This document shows, piece by piece, positions 13,669 to 20,291 of a DNA stretch of 49,988 nt. The stretch is from IMG/VR virus record IMGVR_UViG_3300008110_000080, positions 1 to 49,988 of that record. One strand, written 5' to 3'. The stretch's first letter is position 1. Every line of letters starts with the position of its first letter. The notes beneath the pieces were generated by a model. The model searched no databases. It had not been told where the DNA came from and saw nothing but the letters and a program-made list of their open reading frames with translations. The stretch is from a virus. Both the position numbers and the translations under genes were made by a program.

Positions 13669-14472
13669 ATGAGACGTGATGATATTCGATTGAATCAAAT
13701 TTATTTTCAAATTAATAAACCAAAAAATACTATAAATGAAGGAATTATGGGTTGGATAACAGGAAAATCAAAAGTTCAAAGAGAAAACGATTCCATATTA
13801 AAAAAAATTAAAGCATTGGAAGACGATATTAAAAAATCTGGACTCAATCCAGAAGATTTTATTGACTATAATAAAATTAATTATGTATTTAAAGGCGAAT
13901 CTAAACCAGAAGAACAACCAACTACTGAACAACCAATAGAGATACAACAAACGCCAGAGATTCAAGCAACACAACAAACACCAGAAGTTCAAACTCAAAC
14001 TGAACCAATAGTACCTCCACAACCTGCTACACAACCCGATATTAAAAAATCAAAGGTTGCGTCCAAACCAAAAGTTAAAGTACCAGAATCGAAATATTAT
14101 TTCGTTCCAAATAAATTCGTAGAAGATAATCCACCCAAAGTTGGTCAAGACTATGTATCTATCCCAAATACTTTAGAGTATTTAGGAATATCTCCAAAAG
14201 AATATAAAGAACTATCTCAAATGGGTTATCTAGGAACTAAAAGAATAGATGGAGTTCCATATATTCAAAAAAATCTTATTGAAGGTCAAAAATATTTCGA
14301 AATAATGACATATCTTAATAATAAAGATATGGAAGCAAAAAAATCTTTAGCGGATCAAGAATCTAAAAAAACATCAACTCCAAAAATTACACGTAAAAAA
14401 CCAGCTGATACTAAAAAAACATCCGCTTCAAAAAAATCTACCACCACAAAAAAAACATCTAAAAAATCGTAA
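13669..14472 (+). CDS. Lys-rich-tailed protein with possible HTH core (267 aa)
   Basis: Begins MRRDDIRLNQIYFQINKPKNTINEG, a targeting-like N-terminus comparable to the KDQILLE..Y proteins. Residues about 85-125 are a P/Q/T-rich linker. The middle (YVSIPNTLEYLGISPKEYKELSQMGYLGTKRIDGVPYI) looks like a small DNA-binding helix-turn-helix. The last 45 residues are a K/T/S/A-rich tail like histone H1 (KKTSASKKSTTTKKTSKKS). Together this suggests a DNA-packaging or injected DNA-binding protein; inference only. Confidence 0.65.
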   Translation: MRRDDIRLNQIYFQINKPKNTINEGIMGWITGKSKVQRENDSILKKIKALEDDIKKSGLNPEDFIDYNKINYVFKGESKPEEQPTTEQPIEIQQTPEIQATQQTPEVQTQTEPIVPPQPATQPDIKKSKVASKPKVKVPESKYYFVPNKFVEDNPPKVGQDYVSIPNTLEYLGISPKEYKELSQMGYLGTKRIDGVPYIQKNLIEGQKYFEIMTYLNNKDMEAKKSLADQESKKTSTPKITRKKPADTKKTSASKKSTTTKKTSKKS

Positions 14473-14480
14473 TTTTTTTA

Positions 14481-14508
14481 TTGACTTCATAATTTTATCG
14501 CCTACATT
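14481..14508 (+). promoter_or_regulatory. Sigma70-like promoter
   Basis: TTGACT, 16 bases, TACATT, placed between two genes, 19 bases before the ATG at 14528. The -10 match is modest. Confidence 0.4.
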
Positions 14509-14527
14509 AGGAATGTGGTAGTAATTT

Positions 14528-15058
14528 ATGAGTTTTAAAATAAAATCTAATGATGATTTTTTAGAAATTGTTGTTACAAAACAATTAATAAAAGAAGCAC
14601 AAGATAGAAATCAATATTTTTATAGGAAATATGGAAATTTAGGAACCAATAGAATTGATAAAAAAAATCAAAGAATAACTGGATATCTCGCGGAAGTAGT
14701 TATTAAACATACATTTAAAAAATTAAATTATAGTGATGATGATGAAGTAGATTTTATATCCGAATCTAAGTTAATAACATTAGATTCTAAATCTCAAGGG
14801 TGTAATGGAAAACCAAAAACAAATTACGTTGGAACTTTATATGAAAATCAAAAAGATAGAAATTGTGATATATTAATTTTTTCTAGAGTAAAAAATACGC
14901 ATGATTTGGTTTGGATAACTGGTTTTATAACTAAAAAAGAATTTTTAAAAATTTCTAATTTAATTCCAAAAGGAACTAAAAATAATAATTTCACATATGA
15001 TGAATCAAGATATGAATTAGAATATAGTTCATTATACAATCCATCTTTATTGTTATAA
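14528..15058 (+). CDS. Possible PD-(D/E)XK-fold nuclease (176 aa)
   Basis: The order ITGYLAEVVIKHTF (helix with Glu), then KLITLDSKSQG (strand with Asp-x-Lys), then NCDILIFSRV and WITGFITKKEFLKI fits the core of PD-(D/E)XK nucleases, where Glu, Asp and the D/E-x-K pair bind metal. The match is a fold impression, not a clear family. It could alternatively be a non-enzymatic phage protein. Confidence 0.5.
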   Translation: MSFKIKSNDDFLEIVVTKQLIKEAQDRNQYFYRKYGNLGTNRIDKKNQRITGYLAEVVIKHTFKKLNYSDDDEVDFISESKLITLDSKSQGCNGKPKTNYVGTLYENQKDRNCDILIFSRVKNTHDLVWITGFITKKEFLKISNLIPKGTKNNNFTYDESRYELEYSSLYNPSLLL

Positions 15059-15064
15059 TTTTTG

Positions 15065-15092
15065 TTGACAATACAAAATTTTTATCTACTCT
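15065..15092 (+). promoter_or_regulatory. Promoter upstream of the DRB0094-type RNA ligase
   Basis: TTGACA, 16 bases, TACTCT, 9 bases before the ATG at 15102. A perfect -35 box with a weak -10 box. Confidence 0.4.
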
Positions 15093-15101
15093 TAATAGAG
15101 T

Positions 15102-16112
15102 ATGAAACTAGCATCAGTAGAAATTATCAAAAACATACGCAATCATCCTAATGCTGATTCTTTGGATATTGCCGAGGTATTAGGTTGGCAAACAATCGTA
15201 AAAACAGGAATACATAAAGAAGGAGATAAAGTTGTATTCATTACGATTGATAGTATAGTCCCCAATACTAATTGGTTTGGATTTTTGGTAGATAAAAAAA
15301 ATCCAGATAAACAAATAAGAATAAAAAATATCAAACTTCGTGGCGAATATAGTTCTGGTTTGGTTATTCCTATTGCCGACTTCGACGATCAAATACGACA
15401 ATTGCAAGTGGGTGATGATGTAACTGAAATTTTGGGTATTACAAAATATATAAAAGAAATTCCTGCAAATCTTTCTGGTGAAGATGCAGGATCATTCCCA
15501 ACACATTTGATATCTAAAACCGATGAAGATAACGGATTAAATGATCCAAACCTTGTAGCAAAAGTACTGGAAACAGATAGTTATATAACAATAACTCAAA
15601 AGTTGGATGGTAGTAGCATTACAGTTGTTGTAGAAGACGGTGCTATAACTCAAGTCTGTAGTAGAAATCTTTCAAAGAAAGACACTGAGCAGTCATTGTT
15701 CTGGCGGTGTGCCAGAAAATTAAACATACCAGAAGGTTGGAGTGGAACAATTCAAGGTGAGATGGTTGGTAATGGAATACAAAAGAATCCAATGAAACTC
15801 ATCGACAACAAAATATATGTGTTTCAGATTAAGACTGATGATGGTTATATGGATTATGAAGCAATGGAAAATTTTTGTAAGAATGAACTCCAATGTGACA
15901 TTGTTCCATTAATTGCAAAATTAGAGGTTGCATCTACGATAAAATTATGGGAGAATCCTCTACAGAAACTTCAAGAGTTGGCTGATAAACAAAGATACGA
16001 TAGTGGACTAGTTGGTGAAGGAATAGTAGTTCGTCCATCTTCTTATCCAAGATCATTTGAATCTCGCCGACCTTTAGGTTTTAAACTCATCAATAGAAAC
16101 TATAAAGACTAA
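15102..16112 (+). CDS. RNA ligase, DRB0094 (Deinococcus) family
   Basis: A 336-residue protein. An N-terminal OB-fold-like module (MKLASVEIIKNIRNHPNADSLD..., about 1-115) precedes a nucleotidyltransferase domain. Motif I is KLDGSS with adenylated Lys167; EGIV (306-309) and GFKLINRNY (326-334) fit motifs IV and V. The N-terminal module and overall length match the ATP-dependent ligase DraRnl, which seals 3'-OH/5'-P RNA nicks, preferring breaks in duplexes. In a phage it could repair tRNA or mRNA cut by host defence. A second ligase of another family is at 26612. Confidence 0.88.
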   Translation: MKLASVEIIKNIRNHPNADSLDIAEVLGWQTIVKTGIHKEGDKVVFITIDSIVPNTNWFGFLVDKKNPDKQIRIKNIKLRGEYSSGLVIPIADFDDQIRQLQVGDDVTEILGITKYIKEIPANLSGEDAGSFPTHLISKTDEDNGLNDPNLVAKVLETDSYITITQKLDGSSITVVVEDGAITQVCSRNLSKKDTEQSLFWRCARKLNIPEGWSGTIQGEMVGNGIQKNPMKLIDNKIYVFQIKTDDGYMDYEAMENFCKNELQCDIVPLIAKLEVASTIKLWENPLQKLQELADKQRYDSGLVGEGIVVRPSSYPRSFESRRPLGFKLINRNYKD

Positions 16113-16113
16113 T

Positions 16114-16299
16114 ATGTATAAACTAGAACGAAAAATATATACCTCCGGTGTTTGGCAAGAAGTTATGTTGTCTCCTTTTAAAACGAGGGAGGATGTAAAG
16201 ACATATCATTCAAAATATAGCAAATATTATCCAGATCCAGAAGATAAAATCTACAGAGTAACTAATCTTGAAACCGGAGGTATGAAAGTAATCCGATGA
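16114..16299 (+). CDS. Hypothetical protein (61 aa)
   Basis: MYKLERKIYTSGVWQEVMLSPFKTREDVKTYHSKYSKYYPDPEDKIYRV: a small aromatic alpha/beta protein right behind the RNA ligase (one base gap) and overlapping the next gene by 4 bases. Unknown. Confidence 0.65.
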   Translation: MYKLERKIYTSGVWQEVMLSPFKTREDVKTYHSKYSKYYPDPEDKIYRVTNLETGGMKVIR

Positions 16300-16490
16300 A
16301 TTTATATAAAGAATTATCTGAATTGGAAGACATGAAAGAAAAATCTAAATCTCAAGCAGATGAAATTTTAGATCATTATTTTACTGATCCAAAAAAAGCT
16401 AAAAAGCTTCTAATTGAATTAAATAGTATAGAAAAAGAGTTGGAAGAATTAGAAGAAGAATTTAAAAAATTACAAAATGAAATTTCTTGA
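16296..16490 (+). CDS. Short coiled-coil protein (64 aa)
   Basis: Almost entirely heptad-like Leu/Glu/Lys sequence (ELSELEDMKEKSKSQ... IEKELEELEEEFKKLQNEI), predicting one or two long helices and probable oligomerisation. ATGA overlap upstream, 14-base overlap downstream. Confidence 0.65.
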   Translation: MNLYKELSELEDMKEKSKSQADEILDHYFTDPKKAKKLLIELNSIEKELEELEEEFKKLQNEIS

Positions 16491-16947
16491 TGTCATAATT
16501 GAAAATAGTTCTGAAAAATACGCAAAACTTTATATACCAGCATATAAAGCAAGTCAAAATCCAGACAATGGAATTACAATTCAAAATAAATCAGCATATT
16601 ATGTAATCAAAGATTGTGCATATATAGCACATCTATATCTTCCAATATATGTTTTTGAGCAATATACAGAGCCGTTTAATCAGCTTAAAGGAAAATTTAA
16701 ACGATCAGACATTGAAGAATTTGTAGATTCTACAAAAACAAAAAAAGTAAATGATCATCTATTAAATTTGATTCTAAGTAAAGCTGAAAAAGATATTTCA
16801 ATCGAATCTAAAAAAGATATAGCACCAAATTTTGAATCAAATGATCCTTATGGTGAATATGGAATGGAAGTAAGTCACAATCAAATTTCAAATACAAATA
16901 ATTCGAAAACTGATATATTGTGTGAATTATTTAATGTAAGTAATTAA
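16477..16947 (+). CDS. Hypothetical protein (156 aa)
   Basis: Begins MKFLDVIIENSSEKYAKLYIPAYK, with an IIE near the N-terminus. Mixed alpha/beta middle; the last 50 residues are polar and Asn/Ser-rich. It directly precedes the series of KDQILLE proteins and may belong to the same head-associated group. Function unknown. Confidence 0.6.
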   Translation: MKFLDVIIENSSEKYAKLYIPAYKASQNPDNGITIQNKSAYYVIKDCAYIAHLYLPIYVFEQYTEPFNQLKGKFKRSDIEEFVDSTKTKKVNDHLLNLILSKAEKDISIESKKDIAPNFESNDPYGEYGMEVSHNQISNTNNSKTDILCELFNVSN

Positions 16948-16948
16948 A

Positions 16949-17374
16949 ATGAGAAGCAAAGATCAAATTCTATTAGAACAAATATATTCTAAAGTTATAA
17001 AAGAATCATTATCGTTCGGAGATGATTCATCCGAACCTAATTCCAGATTATCAAACCAAGTATTTGATGTTTTGGGTAGAAAAGCAAAATTAAAGATTGA
17101 AAGAAATGAAGAGGAAGATGATATTTGGTACAGCTATAGTTTCGTAGATCCAGAAACAAAAGAATATGTAGCTACAATGAATTGGGGTAGGGGTGGAATG
17201 ACAGAGCAAGATATTTTAAATTATATTAAATTAGGTCTTCCTGCTGGCGTTTCAAGAAAATCAAAAGATTCTTCGCTCGCAACTAGGTTTAATTTAGATT
17301 CTGATACTTTAAATAAGTTCATGAACGGAACAGCAGAACAAGAAGGTTTAGAATTAATTCCTAGAGGAAAGTAA
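16949..17374 (+). CDS. KDQILLE-family protein 1 (141 aa), putative head-internal protein
   Basis: Starts MRSKDQILLEQIYSKVIKESLSF. The first 15-20 residues are shared with four following genes while the rest differs. IKE after the module fits a T4-type prohead protease site. The body includes WYSYSFVDPETKEYVATMNWGRGG, a beta-rich domain. No known family for the body. I infer that the N-terminus is a capsid-targeting signal. Confidence 0.65.
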   Translation: MRSKDQILLEQIYSKVIKESLSFGDDSSEPNSRLSNQVFDVLGRKAKLKIERNEEEDDIWYSYSFVDPETKEYVATMNWGRGGMTEQDILNYIKLGLPAGVSRKSKDSSLATRFNLDSDTLNKFMNGTAEQEGLELIPRGK

Positions 17375-17403
17375 TTGACATTTTTATAAAGTAAATATAT
17401 AGT
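17375..17403 (+). promoter_or_regulatory. Strong sigma70-like promoter
   Basis: TTGACA, exactly 17 bases, TATAGT: the best promoter in the window. It starts right at the stop codon of the previous gene and points into a 250-base geneless stretch. Confidence 0.75.
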
Positions 17404-17409
17404 ATTTAT

Positions 17410-17640
17410 AAGAGTTGGTTCCCGATGATCCAATAGGTGGATGACGATTCACGAATACAAAATCGGAAATTGATTTTTGAAATTAGATAGAGTCGGACGG
17501 GAATGGTGTGCTGTGCTGTTCTTAAAAAGCTAACCGTTGCGGACCTATCAACCAGACTCGATTAGGCAGAGGGTAACAAGTTTTCTTCGTCCAACGGGAT
17601 CACAACTCGGTAGCCAATGAAGAACTTTCTGGTTTTTAAT
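17410..17640 (+). ncRNA. Candidate structured noncoding RNA, about 230 nt
   Basis: No plus-strand reading frame of note lies between the strong promoter and the gene at 17664, and the stretch is richer in G+C than its neighbours, as the tRNA and tmRNA genes are. Possible stems: TTCC(C)GAT with ATCGGAA, enclosing ATCC-AATAGGT-GGAT; GAGTC (near 17492) with GACTC; CCG-TTG-CGG; TTCTTC with GAAGAA just before a T-rich end. I do not recognise it as RNase P, 6S, SRP or group I intron RNA. It could also be a long 5' leader of the next gene. Confidence 0.55.
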
Positions 17641-17663
17641 TTTTTTATTGTAAGTATATTTGT

Positions 17664-18200
17664 ATGAAATCAAAAGATCAAATATTGTTGGAGAGCATAT
17701 ATTCTAAAAAAGTTTTAAAAGAAGGATATAGATTAGTGGGACATTATAATACCAGAGCAAATCCTAAATATAAAAACAGAAGAGAACATAACGATATTTA
17801 TACAACCGGAATTGGACACACAAAAGAAGAAGCATTAAAAAATTGGCTTTTTCAATTTTATGGAGATGAAAGCATAAAAGAAATTCCAAAGGACGTAAAA
17901 TTTAAATGGGAAGGATGGGATTATGATGATGATTATAGTAAGCCTCCTTACAATGTACATGATGCAGTTGATATTAATGATATAACACCAGACTCAACAC
18001 CACCGGGAAGTGTAGCAAGAAGAAGAACCCTAGATGCCGATGAATTGGGAAAAAGATCAAAAATTTCTGGAATAGAAAAAACTTCAGATGAAGAACTTCT
18101 AAAACAAATAAAAGAAAAAGAAAAAACAGTAGCTTCATTTATGGGTGCTACCCTTTTAGCAGGTTTAAAAGCAGAGGCTCAAAGAAGAGGATTAATGTAA
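17664..18200 (+). CDS. KDQILLE-family protein 2 (178 aa)
   Basis: Starts MKSKDQILLESIYSKKVLKEGYRLVG; LKE follows the shared module as a possible protease site. The body has RREHNDIYTTGIGHTKEEALKNWLFQFYG, then an acidic/aromatic middle and a helical end (SDEELLKQIKEKEKTVASFMGATLLAGLKAEAQRR) that I have seen near the C-termini of other phage proteins. Unknown function; probable packaged protein. Confidence 0.65.
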   Translation: MKSKDQILLESIYSKKVLKEGYRLVGHYNTRANPKYKNRREHNDIYTTGIGHTKEEALKNWLFQFYGDESIKEIPKDVKFKWEGWDYDDDYSKPPYNVHDAVDINDITPDSTPPGSVARRRTLDADELGKRSKISGIEKTSDEELLKQIKEKEKTVASFMGATLLAGLKAEAQRRGLM

Positions 18201-18204
18201 TTAA

Positions 18205-18636
18205 ATGAAATCAAAAGATCAAATATTGTTGGAAGAAGCATACTTAAAAACTTTATCAGAAAATGAAAAGTTTCAACCCAATGATCCAGAAATGGAAGAA
18301 CTTTCAAAAGTTGGTATGGGAGAAGAATTTCCAGAAGATGAAGATCCAAGAAATTTAGAAGATGATTCAGAACAAGATCTTTCAACATATAATGGATATT
18401 ATCATTATATGATAAAAACATTTGGAAGGGATGCTATTTCATATGCTCATAAATATATGGAAAAAGACGAGTATTCTGACAATCTAAGAATGGCTTTTGT
18501 TGGAGATCCAAAAACAGAAAGTCTTTATAACAAAATAAAAGATCAGGGATGCTGTGGATATGCAGACAACAAAGAAATTCCAACAAATCTTACTAGTGGA
18601 AGAAAAGCATATTTTGGTTATAATTACGGACATTAA
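18205..18636 (+). CDS. KDQILLE-family protein 3 (143 aa)
   Basis: Starts MKSKDQILLEEAYLKTLSENEKF, with LSE as a possible processing site. An acidic stretch (PEDEDPRNLEDDSEQDLS) follows, then a domain rich in Tyr, His and Cys (ISYAHKYMEK..., DQGCCGYAD). Four bases separate it from the gene before and three from the gene after. Confidence 0.65.
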   Translation: MKSKDQILLEEAYLKTLSENEKFQPNDPEMEELSKVGMGEEFPEDEDPRNLEDDSEQDLSTYNGYYHYMIKTFGRDAISYAHKYMEKDEYSDNLRMAFVGDPKTESLYNKIKDQGCCGYADNKEIPTNLTSGRKAYFGYNYGH

Positions 18637-18639
18637 TTT

Positions 18640-18888
18640 ATGAAAGGCAAAGATCAAATTTTATTGGAGACTTTGGTAGAAAACATCTATACCCAACAAA
18701 CAAAAGACGAACCTTTGACTAAAGAACAAATGATCGAAGCACAAACTCTTGCTGACTATATTGAAAAAAATATAAATGTAATTAATCCCGAAATGAATTA
18801 TAAAACATTGGCAAATGCAATTAAAATTATATTGAAAGATTTTGGTAGTCATAATATGCCAGCATTTGTGGAAGAAATTCTAAAATGA
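18640..18888 (+). CDS. KDQILLE-family protein 4 (82 aa)
   Basis: Starts MKGKDQILLETLVENIYTQQ. Shortest of the five. The rest is a helical domain (LTKEQMIEAQTLADYIEKNINVINPEMNYKTLANAIKIILKDF). ATGA-type overlap with the next gene. Function unknown. Confidence 0.65.
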   Translation: MKGKDQILLETLVENIYTQQTKDEPLTKEQMIEAQTLADYIEKNINVINPEMNYKTLANAIKIILKDFGSHNMPAFVEEILK

Positions 18889-19235
18889 AAAGCAAAGATC
18901 AACAACTCCTAGCTGAAGCTTATAGTGTAACTATTTTAAAAGAAAATAATAGTGACTGGAAAGATGCTCCTGATAGCTTGGGGTGGTGGTGGTTTTATGG
19001 TGATGTGACATATGGAGCAATTTTAGATAAACCAGCGCAAAAAGAATTACACTGTGTTCCCGTTGTTCACAAAATGGGAGAGACGTTTATTTCTCCATAT
19101 AAAGGTATGATGTGGTACATCAAACCATATGACCCAAAACATAGTAAAAGGTTAAGCGGTAGAGAAGGTTATCTTGGATACTGGAAGAAGTGTGACCTTC
19201 CCCAATTACCAGAATGGAATTTGGAATTTAATTAA
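18885..19235 (+). CDS. KDQILLE-family protein 5 (116 aa)
   Basis: Starts MKSKDQQLLAEAYSVTILKENNSDW, with LKE after the module. The body is Trp/Gly-rich (SLGWWWFYGDVTYG ... MMWYIKPYD ... GYLGYWKKCD), probably a small beta domain. Last of the series, followed by the tmRNA promoter. Confidence 0.65.
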   Translation: MKSKDQQLLAEAYSVTILKENNSDWKDAPDSLGWWWFYGDVTYGAILDKPAQKELHCVPVVHKMGETFISPYKGMMWYIKPYDPKHSKRLSGREGYLGYWKKCDLPQLPEWNLEFN

Positions 19236-19267
19236 ATAAAAAAAGATCAAGTTTACAGCAAAATTGA

Positions 19268-19296
19268 TTGACAAATCCACTATTCGGTGGTAAGTT
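19268..19296 (+). promoter_or_regulatory. Promoter of the tmRNA/tRNA operon
   Basis: TTGACA, 17 bases, TAAGTT. Transcription would begin near 19303, about 47 nt before the mature tmRNA 5' end. Confidence 0.65.
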
Positions 19297-19349
19297 TAAT
19301 ACACAATAAATATTCGACATATCGAATAACTGATCTTTGAAAAATTTAT

Positions 19350-19774
19350 GGGGATGAAAGGATTCGACTTTGGATTCTAATTCCACAATGCATGTGAAGG
19401 TTAATCGATGGCCTTCTAAAAAATCGATTGAAAACTAAATGCAGACGATGATATGTCTGATCTTTTAGCCGAAGCTGAATACATCTTCAACAACGCTGAC
19501 GAGTTCCTCGGTGGCATTGAAGAAGAGTCTTACGCTCTCGCCGCCTAAAAGCCTAACGGTAATCCTCTAACTCCGTTTTGAATCGCAGAGGGTTTTGGGT
19601 TGTCGGGTAGCTTCAATGTAATATAAAATTATCCACGATAACAAATGTCGTTACTATTTGTAGGAAAGTAGATATACTATGATATCCTTATAATATCGAA
19701 AATATCCAAACATGTGAAGAATTGTGAAATGAAAGTTCATTGGACACGGCTATCGTATGCCGTCATCTCCACCA
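19350..19774 (+). ncRNA. ssrA: tmRNA with a 35-codon tag
   Basis: The 5' end GGGGATGAAAGGATTCGACTTTGG and 3' end CATCTCCACCA pair as a tmRNA acceptor (GGGGATG/CATCTCC). CACAAT near 19393 can pair with ATTGTG near 19723 as helix P2, enclosing GCATG..GGCCTT. A tag frame runs from GCA at 19441 to TAA at 19546. It starts ADDDMSDLLAEAEY and ends EEESYALAA, the classic ALAA degradation signal. The T loop (TATCGTAT, 8 nt) is non-canonical. tmRNA with SmpB rescues stalled ribosomes and marks the product for ClpXP. The tag is far longer than the usual 8-20 residues. Confidence 0.9.
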
Positions 19775-19779
19775 TTTGA

Positions 19780-19832
19780 TTAGAATATGTGCAATAGTTC
19801 AAGTATGACTCGATCTATTGCACATATTCTAA
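19780..19832 (+). other. Perfect 18-bp hairpin downstream of tmRNA
   Basis: TTAGAATATGTGCAATAG pairs exactly with CTATTGCACATATTCTAA around a 17-base loop, 5 bases after the tmRNA CCA. No U-run follows, so it is more likely a processing site (RNase III-like) or stability element than a terminator. From here to 19944 I see no gene, only a second weaker stem (CTCGAAA/TTTCGAG near 19883-19916). Confidence 0.5.
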
Positions 19833-19944
19833 ACAATTTGTTTGGTGTTTACAATTCATTGTAGATCATTGCCTCGAAAATGAAATGGTGCTTAATAAGG
19901 TGTTTCGAGAGTATTCACAGCCATTCATCAAACGAAGTTTTTAT

Positions 19945-20026
19945 TGCAGAGTGTGAGAAGTGGTATCTCAGGTGGCTCATAACCACCCGCCCTTGTGCCT
20001 CGCAGGTTCGAATCCTGCCTCTGCTA
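19945..20026 (+). tRNA. tRNA-Met (CAU) with unusual variable region
   Basis: Acceptor TGCAGAG/CTCTGCT leaves position 1-72 unpaired (T-T), D arm TGAG..CTCA, anticodon stem GGTGG/CCACC with loop CTCATAA, T arm GCAGG-TTCGAAT-CCTGC, discriminator A, no encoded CCA. The unpaired 1-72 and purine 11:pyrimidine 24 recall initiator tRNA, but the three G-C pairs expected next to the loop are not all there. The variable region is 14 bases with no clear stem, longer than normal for Met. Confidence 0.8.
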
Positions 20027-20032
20027 ATTTTT

Positions 20033-20117
20033 GGGTAGTTCGCATAGCGGCAATTGCTGGAGACTGTAAATTTCCTCTCTTCGGAGTTCGCTGGTTCGAG
20101 TCCAGCACTGCCCACCA
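20033..20117 (+). tRNA. tRNA-Tyr (GUA)
   Basis: Acceptor GGGTAGT/ACTGCCC, discriminator A, encoded CCA. D arm GCAT..TTGC-like, anticodon stem GGAGA/TTTCC with loop CTGTAAA (anticodon GTA), class II variable arm as expected for bacterial Tyr, T arm GCTGG-TTCGAGT-CCAGC. Confidence 0.9.
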
Positions 20118-20123
20118 TTTTAT

Positions 20124-20244
20124 TGACGAGTAGCTCAGTGGTAGAGCGATCGGCTGTGGGAGAAGTAGGTGACGTAATTCGAGTTCGATTCTCGTATCTC
20201 CGAGATTAACCGATTGGTCGTAGGTTCGAATCCTACCTCGTCAG
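20124..20244 (+). tRNA. tRNA-Asn (GUU) interrupted by a 49-nt insertion in the anticodon loop
   Basis: Acceptor TGACGAG/CTCGTCA with discriminator G, D arm GCTC-AGTGGTA-GAGC, anticodon stem ATCGG/CCGAT, variable TGGTC, T arm GTAGG-TTCGAAT-CCTAC. The loop holds 56 bases. Removing 49 (20158-20206, or one base earlier) leaves CTGTTAA, the canonical Asn loop; U1-A72 and G73 also fit bacterial tRNA-Asn. The insertion itself forms GGAGA/TCTCC around CGAG-TTCGATT-CTCG, like an acceptor plus T arm. Without splicing the gene would look like a GUG tRNA. Confidence 0.75.
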
Positions 20245-20291
20245 GATTTTTGGTATATAAAAAAGTGATCTACCAAGATAAATAATAATAT

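Noticed and set aside
17221-17433. Minus-strand ORF of 70 codons over the ncRNA promoter
   Set aside because: Antisense to the end of a KDQILLE gene and to a consensus promoter; no start context.
19915-20118. Minus-strand ORF of 67 codons (GLEPANSEE...GRIRTCEAQGRV)
   Set aside because: It is the antisense of tRNA-Met and tRNA-Tyr; such GLEPA/RIRTCE strings are typical artefacts of tRNA genes.
20124-20244. tRNA-His (anticodon GTG) reading of the interrupted tRNA
   Set aside because: A GTG reading takes the first insertion base as anticodon. U1-A72, discriminator G and the restored CTGTTAA loop fit Asn, and no G-1 typical of tRNA-His is present.
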